From Bacillota bacterium (GTDB lineage Bacteria > Bacillota > Sulfobacillia > JAMCWA01): 64,000 bases of DNA. Shown in pieces: positions 54,137 through 62,629 of this stretch. The DNA lies in contig JAMCWA010000088.1 in the NCBI GenBank assembly GCA_023475165.1, positions 66,298 through 130,297 of the forward strand. Reading direction: 5' to 3'. A program made the translations under genes and the position numbers. Under the pieces are notes generated by a model. The model saw only the letters and a program-made list of their open reading frames with translations, was not told where the DNA came from and searched no databases. How positions within the stretch are numbered: the first letter of the stretch is position 1; each line of letters opens with the position of its first letter.

Positions 54137-55405
54137 ATGGACCTGGGATCTGTCTTACAGGTTCCTTTTCCCAGAATGATCAGAGTCAAGCAGCACTTTT
54201 CGAAAATAGAAATAGATGATATTACCACTGCCGTCAGGGCGGAACTGAACCGTTCCGAGATCAGCCAAAGGATCGGGTCCGGCGGCCGGATAGCGGTGGC
54301 TGTTGGTAGCCGCGGGATTGCCAACCTGGCCGAGATCATCCGGACTTTGGTCCAGGAGATAAGGCGTCGGGGAGGGGAACCCTTCATTATCCCGGCCATG
54401 GGGAGTCACGGGGGGGCCACGGCGGAGGGGCAGCGGGTGCTCTTGGCTGGCTACGGCATAACCGAGGAGCGAATTGGGGCGCCTGTCCTGTCCTCCATGG
54501 AAGTGGAAGAGGTGGCGCGGCTTCCTTCCGGTTTACCGGTCTACTTCGATCGCCTTGCCTTGGGGGCCCAGGCTGTCATCCCCGTTAACCGCATCAAGCC
54601 CCATACCAGCTTTCGCGGACCGGTGGAGAGTGGGATAATGAAGATGCTGACCATTGGCCTGGGAAAACACCGGGGGGCAACTACCGTTCACCAAGAGGGT
54701 TTTGCCCGCTTTTCGGAAAACCTTATGGCGGCGGGACGATTAATCCTGCAGCGGGTTCCCGTTGCTTTCGGGCTGGCCATCCTGGAAAATGCCTTTGACC
54801 GCACGGCCAGGGTCGAGGCCGTCCTGCCTGAGCACATCGAGGCCAGGGAACGCGAGCTGTTGGTACAGGCCCGGGAACTGATGGCCAGACTTCTCTTTGA
54901 CCATCTGGATGTCCTGGTGGTGGACAGGATGGGGAAAGAGATCAGCGGGACAGGGATGGACCCCAACGTCTTGGGCCGCTACACCTTCCCCTGGATGTCG
55001 GGGGGACCGTCCATCAACCGCCTGGTCGTCCTGGACCTGACGGAAAAAAGCCACGGCAATGCCACCGGGGTGGGGCTGGCGGACATCGCGACCAGGCGGC
55101 TGGTACAAAAGATTGACCAGCGCGCGACTTATCTAAACGTAATGACCTCTACCAACCTGGCGGCGGCCCGGATTCCGGTCACCATGGACAATGACCGGGA
55201 GGCCATCGCCCTGGCCATCCGGACGGCCAACCGGAGCGATCTGGAGAAGGTGGAGATGGTCAGGATCAGAAGCACCCTGGAATTGGAGGAGATCTGGATC
55301 TCCGAGCCCCTCTGGGAGAAGAATAAGGGACGAAGTGACCTGGAGGTTCTGGGACCTTCGCAGGAGCTCTCATTTGACGATCAAGGCAACCTGGAGCCAT
55401 TCTAG
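54137..55405 (+). CDS. LarA-like (lactate racemase domain, DUF2088) protein
   Basis: A 422-residue protein of the LarA superfamily. The N-terminal DUF2088 domain has IIPAMGSHGGATAEGQ, GAPVLSSMEVEEV, VNRIKPHTSFRGPVESGIMK and LTIGLGKHRGA; the histidines and lysines lie where LarA binds its nickel-pincer cofactor. The C-terminal part has LDVLVVDRMGKEISGTGMDP. Related proteins act as nickel-pincer-dependent racemases or epimerases of 2-hydroxy acids; the substrate here is unknown. No larB/larC/larE cofactor genes are in the window. ATG 54137 has GGGAGGTG upstream. Confidence 0.85.
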   Translation: MDLGSVLQVPFPRMIRVKQHFSKIEIDDITTAVRAELNRSEISQRIGSGGRIAVAVGSRGIANLAEIIRTLVQEIRRRGGEPFIIPAMGSHGGATAEGQRVLLAGYGITEERIGAPVLSSMEVEEVARLPSGLPVYFDRLALGAQAVIPVNRIKPHTSFRGPVESGIMKMLTIGLGKHRGATTVHQEGFARFSENLMAAGRLILQRVPVAFGLAILENAFDRTARVEAVLPEHIEARERELLVQARELMARLLFDHLDVLVVDRMGKEISGTGMDPNVLGRYTFPWMSGGPSINRLVVLDLTEKSHGNATGVGLADIATRRLVQKIDQRATYLNVMTSTNLAAARIPVTMDNDREAIALAIRTANRSDLEKVEMVRIRSTLELEEIWISEPLWEKNKGRSDLEVLGPSQELSFDDQGNLEPF

Positions 55406-55415
55406 CCACTTTGAA

Positions 55416-55516
55416 GGAACCTAGCTACTTCCAGGGCGCCGCTCAGGCGTTGCCGTCTTCACTTTCGGTCACCTACGCCGACCGCAGCACGGCAGAGCTT
55501 CAGCCCTCCGTTCGGC
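55416..55516 (-). repeat. Family B repeat, partial copy
   Basis: GGAACCTAGCTACTTCCAGG then GCGCCGCTCAGGCGTTGCCG and TCACCTACGCCGACCGCAG is the reverse complement of the right half of the element at 18262. Confidence 0.65.
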
Positions 55517-55587
55517 GTCGCCGCATGGGTATCTAGTAAGGGCCACTGGCTAAGGTTACCGGCGGCACCCCGCCGGCGGAGGCGGTT

Positions 55588-57183
55588 ATGCAGGGAGCGA
55601 TGTTAAAGGAAGCCCTCCGGGAAAAGGGTACGGTCTTGGGGATAGCTCTTGGGGTTACCACGGCGGAACCTTTTTGGGAGCTGGCCGAGATCCTGGAGGC
55701 CCGGCGCCAAGCCGGGTCGATGGCTGACTTTGAGGAGAAGGACCTGGAGAAAAGGTACCGCCCGGATCTTCTTTTGGCGGGAGCCAGGTCCATCATTGCC
55801 GTGGCCGTGCCCTATAATGCCCTGACCGTGGCAACGGGTAACGTTTTACGATCATTGGCGGGGCCAGATCCTGAGGGAAAAACCTCTGCCTCGGGATGGT
55901 TACCCACCCCCTGGTGGCCGTCTCCCCCCATCTCCCTCCACGCCCTGGGAAGGGACTACCACGTTGTGGTGAGGGAGAAACTGGAGCAACTGGTGGCTTG
56001 GTTGAGCGACGAGAGGAAAGAAGAGTTCAATTTCCATCTGCAGGCCGATACGGGGCCTCTGGTGGAAAGGGAGGTGGCCCGCCGGGCTGGGCTGGGCTGG
56101 ATCGGCCCCAACGCCAGCCTCTTTGTCCCGGGTTTTGGCTCCCTGGTCTATCTGGGTTTGCTCCTGACCACCTTGGAGATTCCCCCCGATGAACCGGGGC
56201 AGGTTTGGAGCAGGGAAGGGGGGCAGCTCAGGTTGGCGATGGCGGAACTACCGGCCAAGGCGGATCAGGCTGTGGCCGACCGGGGCGCGGTGCGGGCCTT
56301 CCCAGGGGATCGCCAGGGGCTCGACTGTCAGGGCTGTGGTCGTTGTGTGGAGGCCTGTCCCAGCGGAGCTCTTGAGGCTTCTTACCAGCTCAATCCGGCC
56401 CGTTGCCTTTCCTACTGGACGCAGAGCAGGGGGTTCATTCCAGAGGGCTACCGCCGCATCCTGGGAGGCCGTCTTTACGGTTGCGATACCTGCCAACTGG
56501 CCTGTCCGGAAAACATAACCCTTTTGAGGGAAAGGGGGTTATTGAACGAAGAGAGGAGCGCGGGAACCCGGCCGGAGGAAGCTCAAGGGAGGTTCAGCGC
56601 GAGGCGCTTGGTCCGGGGGGACCAGGGTGAACCAGTCATTGAGGGCCCCGCGCCGATGCCACCTACCGGAGCTCATCCCAACTCCGTAAGGTTGCGCCGG
56701 TCAATTGACCGGGTAACTGGACCTGATCCTGCGGGGGAGGTCGTTCCAGAACAACGCCCCGGAGGCCTCTCTAACCAGGACGGGGAAGAGGAGGCCTGGC
56801 GGCGACGCCTGCGGGAGGAGGCTTTCCCGTCACCGCTTAAGATTCTCCATCTTTCCAACGAGGAGTTCCGGCGGTGCTATGGGCCGACGGCCGTCGGCTG
56901 GCGGGGGCGAAAGGTCCTGCAGCGCAATGCCTTGGTCTCTATAGGCAATAGTCTGGCTCGTGCCCCGGAACACCTTATTGCCAGAGAGATCTTCCCCTTC
57001 CTGTCTGATCCGCGGGCCGAGATCCGCGGTCAGGCCGCCTGGGCCTTAGCTCAGATGGCCCAGGGGGGACGGGCTTCCGACAGGCTTATCCGTATGGTGT
57101 TGAGAGAGGCCGGGGAACGGGAAACTGATGGGCGAGTGCAGGAAGAGATAAGCCAGATCCTTAAGGACTTAGGTGAGGAATGA
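55588..57183 (+). CDS. queG: Epoxyqueuosine reductase QueG
   Basis: A 531-residue cobalamin- and Fe-S-dependent enzyme for the last step of queuosine synthesis in tRNA. The catalytic Asp lies in QADTGPLVEREVARRAGLGW. Two 4Fe-4S motifs follow: CQGCGRCVEACPSGAL and CDTCQLACPEN. The C-terminal HEAT repeats include FLSDPRAEIRGQAAWALAQM. About 70 low-complexity residues (around RRSIDRVTGPDPAGEVVPEQ) are inserted between the Fe-S and HEAT regions, so it is longer than the usual form. The start is ATG 55588; ATG 55600 is possible. No other queuosine genes are nearby. Confidence 0.94.
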   Translation: MQGAMLKEALREKGTVLGIALGVTTAEPFWELAEILEARRQAGSMADFEEKDLEKRYRPDLLLAGARSIIAVAVPYNALTVATGNVLRSLAGPDPEGKTSASGWLPTPWWPSPPISLHALGRDYHVVVREKLEQLVAWLSDERKEEFNFHLQADTGPLVEREVARRAGLGWIGPNASLFVPGFGSLVYLGLLLTTLEIPPDEPGQVWSREGGQLRLAMAELPAKADQAVADRGAVRAFPGDRQGLDCQGCGRCVEACPSGALEASYQLNPARCLSYWTQSRGFIPEGYRRILGGRLYGCDTCQLACPENITLLRERGLLNEERSAGTRPEEAQGRFSARRLVRGDQGEPVIEGPAPMPPTGAHPNSVRLRRSIDRVTGPDPAGEVVPEQRPGGLSNQDGEEEAWRRRLREEAFPSPLKILHLSNEEFRRCYGPTAVGWRGRKVLQRNALVSIGNSLARAPEHLIAREIFPFLSDPRAEIRGQAAWALAQMAQGGRASDRLIRMVLREAGERETDGRVQEEISQILKDLGEE

Positions 57184-57210
57184 ATAACCCGTCTCTTGGG
57201 AGGAAGGGGC

Positions 57211-57299
57211 GAGGCTGAGCCGCGCTGCGGTCGGCGCAGGTGACCGAAAGCGAGGACGGCAACGCCCGAACGGCGCCCCGCAAGAAGCTGGTTTGCTTC
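57211..57299 (+). repeat. Family B repeat, partial copy
   Basis: GAGGCTGAGCCGCGCTGCGG then TCGGCGCAGGTGACCGAAAG and GGCAACGCCCGAACGGCGCC matches the right third of the element at 18262. It ends 18 bases before the methyltransferase ATG. Confidence 0.65.
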
Positions 57300-57317
57300 A
57301 AGGTAGGAGTTGTTGAG

Positions 57318-58619
57318 ATGGCGTATCGGTTAGCTCGAGATCAGAAAGGCCCCTTCCAAGGGGTCAGGCTGCAATGGTCTGGAAAAGAAGAGAAACCCGA
57401 CATTGTTCCCCTCCGCCTGGAATTGGTGAAGGTGGTGACCCCTCCTTGCGAGCCAAAAGAGAAGGAACATCCGGTGACGACTCTTTCCTCCGGACAGGGG
57501 ACAAGAGATTATGAGGAAACGGTGCCCTTTCCCCTTGAACCGGAGGGCCGGGAAGAGGTACAGGCATCGCGACAGGCAACTCCTGCCGCGCTTCGCCGTC
57601 CGGCTTGCGACCAGCCGGAGTTTCTTTCCTGGCGGGATCGTCTCATCCAGGGGGAGAATGGCAGGGTCATGACGGCACTGCTGCCGGAACTACGGGGTAA
57701 AGTCGATCTGATTTACCTTGATCCGCCTTTCAATAGCGGCTATGATTTCCTGCTGCCACCGGAGGCTGAGGGGCACAATGGTCAAGCCCCCTCGGGAACA
57801 GGCGCCAGGGCCTATCGCGATAGTTGGGGTAAGGACCTGGCTCCTTACCTCGCGTTTCTCTACCATCGCCTGGTTCTGATGCGGGAGCTTCTAGCGGATG
57901 ATGGCAGCCTTTATCTGCATGTCGACTGGCATGCCGGTCACTATCTCAAGCTCTTACTGGACGAGATCTTTGGCCGGGAGAATTTTCGCAACGAGATCAT
58001 CTGGAAACGAGATATAGCGGGGAAAGGAGCCAAGAAGGGCTCTGGACAGTGGCCGCGCAACTTTGACACCTTATTCTTTTACTCTAAGTCGCTTTGCTAT
58101 CATTTCGTACAGCCTTACCGCCCTCTTTCCGAAAAACAAAAGGGGGCGTATCGTCACCGTGAACCGGACGGCCGTCGCTTTAAGGCCGTCCAGTTGGGGG
58201 ATTACAGCCAAGAATCCGTGGATCGTCTGATGACGGCGGGCCTCATCTATACTTCTTCCACCGGGCGGCGCTACAAGAAATACTATCTGGACGAGGCTCA
58301 GGCCACCGTTGATGCCATTTGGGATGATATCCCCGGCTTTGGGACCCGTACGGCGGCCCGAGAGTTCCTCAATTTCCCAAAACAAAAGCCCGAGGCTTTG
58401 CTGCGAAGGATTATTGAGGCTTCTTCCCGCGAGGGGGATCTGGTGGCCGACTTTTTCTCCGGGTCGGGAACCACCCTGGTTGTGGCGGGTAAACTGGGCC
58501 GGCGCTGGATTGGGGTTGAGGAGAATCCCAGAGCGGTGGAAATCGCCCGGAAACGCCTGGAGGGGACCGCCGGCCAGCCCCCTTTTGAAGTTTGGGCAGC
58601 TCCAAGCCGCCAGGTTTAG
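57318..58619 (+). CDS. Site-specific DNA methyltransferase (beta-class, adenine or N4-cytosine)
   Basis: A 433-residue amino-methyltransferase. Catalytic motif IV is IYLDPPFNSGYD (about 133-143) and SAM motif I is FFSGSGTTLVVAG (about 378-390); IV before I defines the beta class, as in type III Mod and CcrM-like enzymes. The phrase IWKRDIAGKGAKKG lies in the target-recognition half. The first 95 residues are unlike any domain I know. ATG 57318 follows TAGGAG; earlier in-frame codons lie in a family B repeat. No restriction endonuclease gene is adjacent, so it is an orphan methylase or half of a decayed system. Confidence 0.9.
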   Translation: MAYRLARDQKGPFQGVRLQWSGKEEKPDIVPLRLELVKVVTPPCEPKEKEHPVTTLSSGQGTRDYEETVPFPLEPEGREEVQASRQATPAALRRPACDQPEFLSWRDRLIQGENGRVMTALLPELRGKVDLIYLDPPFNSGYDFLLPPEAEGHNGQAPSGTGARAYRDSWGKDLAPYLAFLYHRLVLMRELLADDGSLYLHVDWHAGHYLKLLLDEIFGRENFRNEIIWKRDIAGKGAKKGSGQWPRNFDTLFFYSKSLCYHFVQPYRPLSEKQKGAYRHREPDGRRFKAVQLGDYSQESVDRLMTAGLIYTSSTGRRYKKYYLDEAQATVDAIWDDIPGFGTRTAAREFLNFPKQKPEALLRRIIEASSREGDLVADFFSGSGTTLVVAGKLGRRWIGVEENPRAVEIARKRLEGTAGQPPFEVWAAPSRQV

Positions 58620-58745
58620 CCAGCTGGCGGTATTTGCCAGGCGTACCCTTACCGGGGGCTGGCCGGTTCCGCCCGCGCAGGGTGAATTGAGTTAGACGAA
58701 GGGAGGAACGGGCCGGATGGTTCCGCCAGGCCGGCTGAGGTGGGT

Positions 58746-59450
58746 ATGATCAAGGCGATCCTCTTTGATTTGGACGGAACCCTTTTGCCGCTGGATACCG
58801 ACCGATTTTTTGAAAGCTATTTTCGGCTGCTGGTGCCCCGCTTTGCCCGGCTCGTTGAGCCACGGCTCTTTTATCAGAGCGTGGTGGAATCTACGGGGAT
58901 CATGATCCACAACCTGGATCCCGCCCTGACCAATGAGGCAGTCTTTGAGGCCACCTTTTACCCGCGCGTCGGACTTGGGCCCGAGGTTTTGAAGCCCCTT
59001 TTCATGGATTTTTATCGGGGGGACTTCCGGCAGTTAAGGCAGGTGGCGGTTGAAACGCCCTTGAGCCGTCTGGTGGTGCAAAGGGCGGTGGAGAAGGGGC
59101 TGGAGGTCATCCTGGCCACCAATGCCGTCTTTCCCTTGGAGGCTATCGAGGAGCGCATGCGTTGGGCCGGGATTCACGATTTTCCCTGGCGGCTCATAAC
59201 TTCTTATGAGAGGATGCACTTCTGCAAGCCCCATCTGCATTACTATAAAGAGATCCTTTCTATAAGCAACCTGAAACCAGGCGAGTGCCTGATGGTGGGA
59301 AATGACCTGGAAGAGGACGTAGTGGCCGGAAAGCTGGGGATGAAAACCTTTTTGGTGACCGACTATCTGATTCAGCGGGGGAACAGCCTGCGTCCCGATT
59401 ATACCGGGAGCCTGTCCGATCTCCTGTCTTTCGTGGATGCGCTACCCTGA
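58746..59450 (+). CDS. HAD-superfamily phosphatase
   Basis: A 234-residue HAD hydrolase. Motif I is ILFDLDGTLL with the nucleophile Asp, motif II VILATNAVF, motif III Lys in HFCKPHLHYY, and motif IV MVGNDLEEDVVAGKLGM. The helical cap sits between motifs I and II (C1 type). It is a cytoplasmic phosphatase or related enzyme with undetermined substrate. The start ATG 58746 has GAGGTG a few bases upstream. Confidence 0.9.
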   Translation: MIKAILFDLDGTLLPLDTDRFFESYFRLLVPRFARLVEPRLFYQSVVESTGIMIHNLDPALTNEAVFEATFYPRVGLGPEVLKPLFMDFYRGDFRQLRQVAVETPLSRLVVQRAVEKGLEVILATNAVFPLEAIEERMRWAGIHDFPWRLITSYERMHFCKPHLHYYKEILSISNLKPGECLMVGNDLEEDVVAGKLGMKTFLVTDYLIQRGNSLRPDYTGSLSDLLSFVDALP

Positions 59451-59916
59451 AAATGGCCAGCTTCTAGCGGATTAGCTGTACCTGGATGTGCAGGTTGCGC
59501 TTTTCGCTAGCCTCAGCCGAGCGCATTCTCCGGCGAGCTTGCTGTGGTCGGCGGCTAACCGCGGGCCCTTACGCTGACCGCCCTTAGCCGCTCGGCGGCG
59601 GCCTTTCGTCCGGTACCGCGCGGATTCTCCATCCCTGGAGAGCCGCACTCGGCGGCATCCGTGCCGCCGAGCGAACTTCAGGCCGCGCCTTGCGGAGGGC
59701 GGTACCAGCTCGGGCCAATGCGGCTACGCCGCCTCCCCCAATAAGCTGCCAGCACCTCCGCTCCACGGCCGGCTTTTTCATCCCCGGCTGGTGCCGCTGG
59801 CGGCACGGGGTCTACCCTGAAACAAACCAGCTTCCAGGGCGCCGCGCGGGGGTTGCCATCCTCGCTTTCGGTACCTACGCCGACCGCATTGCGGTAGAAC
59901 TTCAGCCCTCCAGTCC
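59451..59916. other. GC-rich repeat-filled intergenic region between convergent genes
   Basis: 466 bases with no supported gene. It includes a perfect 10-bp stem CTCGGCGGCA/TGCCGCCGAG (59648-59671), a GTGCCGC/GCGGCAC stem (59791-59806) and a family B partial copy (59821-59911). The blocks CTACCCTGAAA...CCAGCTTC occur at both ends (about 59444 and 59812), suggesting a duplicated boundary. Confidence 0.5.
59821..59911 (-). repeat. Family B repeat, partial copy
   Basis: AACCAGCTTCCAGGGCGCCG then GGGTTGCCATCCTCGCTTTC and ACCTACGCCGACCGCATTGC matches the 55416 copy closely, including the TTCAGCCCTCC that follows. Confidence 0.65.
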
Positions 59917-61263
59917 TCAGTCTTCCAAAGCCCCCAACACGGCGTTATGAAATCTGGCCCGGAAGGGTACTATCCCTTCCCGGGCGACGGGGTGAAGCCG
60001 GTTGGTCAAAAGGGTGATCACCAGTTGGTAGCCAGGGTCAATCCAGAGGGAGGTCCCGGTAAACCCAGTATGACCTATGGCTTGGGGGGAAAGGAGTTCG
60101 CCCCCGGAGGAAGGGTAAGACTCGTTCAAGGCCCTGGTCAACGGTGTCGACAGATGCCACCCCAAGGCCCGGTTTTGCCCGAGGTATTCGGTCTGGTTCT
60201 GGACGGCCGCCTGAAGGACCAGGGGTGAGAAAACCTGATTCTCCCCATAACCGCCGCCATTAAGGTAGCTCTGTCCTAAAACGGCCAGGTCGCGGGCCGT
60301 GGAGAAGAGGCCGGCGTGCCCACTGATGCCACCGAGGCCGTAATGGGCGTTACCATCATTAACCTCGCCCTCCAGGATGTAGTCTCGCCATCCCAAGAAA
60401 CGGGCGGCCTGTGCCCCGCACATCCTCTTTTCCACTTCATTGCCCCGTTCGGTCGCGGCGATAGGGCGGGCTGACTCCGTCATCCCAGCTGCCGAGGTCT
60501 TCTCGGAGCCCGGGGCAGGACAATTCTTCCCTTTTTCGGCCCTCTTGGCGCCGCCCCTTCTTCCGCTTTCCTTGGGAGTGACGGCAGGACTTTCTCCCGC
60601 TGGGTTGAGCCACGAGAGCGGAAGAAATCCCGTATCGAGCATGGTCAGGGGAACAAAAACCTCCCGTTGCAGCAGGCTGGCCAGACCCTCGCCCGCTATC
60701 TCCCTGAGGATTTCTCCCAGGAGGATGAAGCCCAAGTCGCTGTACTCGACCCTGCTGCCGGGGGAAAAGAGCAGATCGGTGTCGGAGATGGCTTCAATCA
60801 CCTCCTGACGACCCCGGTGTTCCAGATAAAGGGGGCGCCAACCTGGAAGGCCGGAGGTGTGCGTCAGGAGATGCCGTACGGTTACCTTATCTTTGCCGAC
60901 CGGGGCGTACCCACCCCGGGCGAAGCGAGGGAAGAAGCTGGCGACTGGATCGTCTAGAGAGACCCGCCCTCGCTGCCAAAGGAGCAAGAAAGCGGAGGTC
61001 GTGGCCACCACCTTCGTCAGGGAGGCGATATCAAAGAGGGTATTGCGAGTCATTGGCCGCTCTTGCGGTTCAACCCGGGAGTGTCCCACCGCCCACCAAC
61101 CGGCAATAATCCCCCTACGGCTGACCAGGGCCACGGCCCCGGGGAAAATCCCCTCCCGTACCCCTTCTTCCAGGAGTCGTTTAGCCCACTGCAGTTCACC
61201 CGTCCGGAAACCAGCCTCTTCCGGAGAACCTTCTCGTAAGGTGACAAACTTTTTCTGTAACAT
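59917..61263 (-). CDS. Serine hydrolase, beta-lactamase/PBP-like (class C fold)
   Basis: A 448-residue penicillin-recognising-fold hydrolase. Catalytic S-x-x-K is in FDIASLTKVVATT, the Y-x-N equivalent is YSDLGFILLGE (Asp in place of Asn), and the third motif is HTGFTGTSLWID. No signal peptide is evident, so the location is unclear. About 60 low-complexity residues (around SGRRGGAKRAEKGKNCPAPG) are inserted before the third motif. It probably acts as an esterase or D-amino-acid peptidase/amidase; a D-aminoacylase gene lies two genes upstream. ATG 61263 follows GAAGGAG. Confidence 0.9.
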   Translation of the reverse strand: MLQKKFVTLREGSPEEAGFRTGELQWAKRLLEEGVREGIFPGAVALVSRRGIIAGWWAVGHSRVEPQERPMTRNTLFDIASLTKVVATTSAFLLLWQRGRVSLDDPVASFFPRFARGGYAPVGKDKVTVRHLLTHTSGLPGWRPLYLEHRGRQEVIEAISDTDLLFSPGSRVEYSDLGFILLGEILREIAGEGLASLLQREVFVPLTMLDTGFLPLSWLNPAGESPAVTPKESGRRGGAKRAEKGKNCPAPGSEKTSAAGMTESARPIAATERGNEVEKRMCGAQAARFLGWRDYILEGEVNDGNAHYGLGGISGHAGLFSTARDLAVLGQSYLNGGGYGENQVFSPLVLQAAVQNQTEYLGQNRALGWHLSTPLTRALNESYPSSGGELLSPQAIGHTGFTGTSLWIDPGYQLVITLLTNRLHPVAREGIVPFRARFHNAVLGALED

Positions 61264-61289
61264 TGCTGTCTCCTTCACAAATAGGGGGG

Positions 61290-62594
61290 CTAGTGCTCGT
61301 AAACCGCCTTTCCATGTCCCGGCAGACGACTACTGACCAGTAAGGAGAGTACGGCCAGCAGGGCTCCCGCCAGAAAGGTGGCGGCGGGACCGTAAAACGT
61401 CCAAAGAAAACCCCCTAGGGCAGGAAAGGTGACCCCAGAGATGTGGTTTATAGTACCACCCATGGCCAGGGTGGGCGAGATGTCATCGTGGGGCGCGATT
61501 CGATCGAGGTAGGTTGTCGCCCCCACGTCGGAGGCCAAGAAGAGGTTATCCAAAATGTAAAGGGCGTAGAGCACAAAGGTCTGGGTAAGGAAGGCATAAC
61601 CCAGAAAAACGCTGGCCAAACAGGCGTAGTTAAAGACGAGAACCTTTCTTTCTCCCAGAAGATCGATGAGCCGTCCCATCCACGGACGGGTGAAGAGCGC
61701 CAGGATGTTGCTTACCACCAGCAGGGTGGCGATGGTTTTGACCGGCGTACCGTAGATTGTGACCAAGGCAAAGGGGGCAAAGGTGATGAACATGTGCCGC
61801 CTGGCGCCGGAGAGGAGGGTCAGAAGATAGTAAAGACGGTACCGGGCCTTGAAGACGAAGGGTTTCCGCTGCCCGGTCCGTCCGGAGCTGGGCAGAAGGA
61901 ACATGAACAGACCACCCACCGCCGCAACGGCCGCGGCGATGACGAACATGGCACGGTAATTGAGATAGGCAGAAATGAAGTAGACAAAGCCCATGGCGGT
62001 CAGGGCCCCGAGGGCGATGAGACTGTTCACCTGACCCAGCATCTTCCCCTTCTGGCCCACCGGGGCTAGGGAAAGGACCAGAGAAGATTGGAGAGGGGAA
62101 TAGAGATGAAACCCGACGCTCATGACCAGAGTGGCTAAGACCAAACTGGGAAACCCGGTTACCAGGGAGTGAAGAAAAAGACCCAGGGCCATGACCAGAA
62201 TCGTAGCCCCGGCCAACCCGGGCTCAGCAAAGCGGGCGGTAATCAGGGACATCACCACCGTCAGGAGACCCGGAATCTCCCGGATAGATTCATTCAGGCC
62301 CATCAACTGTGGGGAAAGCCGGAGTTCCTGACCAACGAAATTATTATAGATAGTACGCTGTAAGCCAAATCCGAACTGCATCAGAAAGGCCGATACAATC
62401 AACAAGGGGAGGGCGGAAAAGACATGGATCTTGGCCAGGACACCAAAATCCTGGTGGCTCCCCTCCCCTTTCTTCTTAGCAACAGCTAGGAGACCGCTGA
62501 AAAAGCCCATCCGCGCGTCAGGCTGGCTCTTGGGCGGGCTCGCTACTGAAACCGTGGTTTTCGAGCCGTCTGTTATTAGTTCTCCTTGTTTCAC
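61290..62594 (-). CDS. Major facilitator superfamily transporter with a repeat-derived N-terminus
   Basis: 434 residues with about 10-12 membrane helices (ALPLLIVSAFLMQFGFGL onwards) and MFS-like loops (SPLQSSLVLSLAPVGQKGKM, FTRPWMGRLIDLLGERKVL with the G-R-L-x-D-x-x-G-x-R motif). Substrate unknown. The start is doubtful: GTG 62594 lacks an SD, and the only later in-frame start before the first helix is ATG 62510, which lies in a family A repeat end coding DARMGFFSGLL. The first conserved helix begins about residue 57. It is followed 26 nt later by the serine hydrolase gene, probably co-transcribed. Confidence 0.85.
   Translation of the reverse strand: MKQGELITDGSKTTVSVASPPKSQPDARMGFFSGLLAVAKKKGEGSHQDFGVLAKIHVFSALPLLIVSAFLMQFGFGLQRTIYNNFVGQELRLSPQLMGLNESIREIPGLLTVVMSLITARFAEPGLAGATILVMALGLFLHSLVTGFPSLVLATLVMSVGFHLYSPLQSSLVLSLAPVGQKGKMLGQVNSLIALGALTAMGFVYFISAYLNYRAMFVIAAAVAAVGGLFMFLLPSSGRTGQRKPFVFKARYRLYYLLTLLSGARRHMFITFAPFALVTIYGTPVKTIATLLVVSNILALFTRPWMGRLIDLLGERKVLVFNYACLASVFLGYAFLTQTFVLYALYILDNLFLASDVGATTYLDRIAPHDDISPTLAMGGTINHISGVTFPALGGFLWTFYGPAATFLAGALLAVLSLLVSSRLPGHGKAVYEH
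62486..62518 (-). repeat. Family A palindromic repeat, single end, inside the MFS reading frame
   Basis: The + strand reads CTAGGAGACCGCTGAAAAAG then CCCATCCGCGCG, a family A end. Read on the minus strand it encodes residues 27-37 of the MFS frame. Confidence 0.65.
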
Positions 62595-62629
62595 GCCGCG
62601 AACAGCCCCTTATCTGGCCAGTCTCATTG

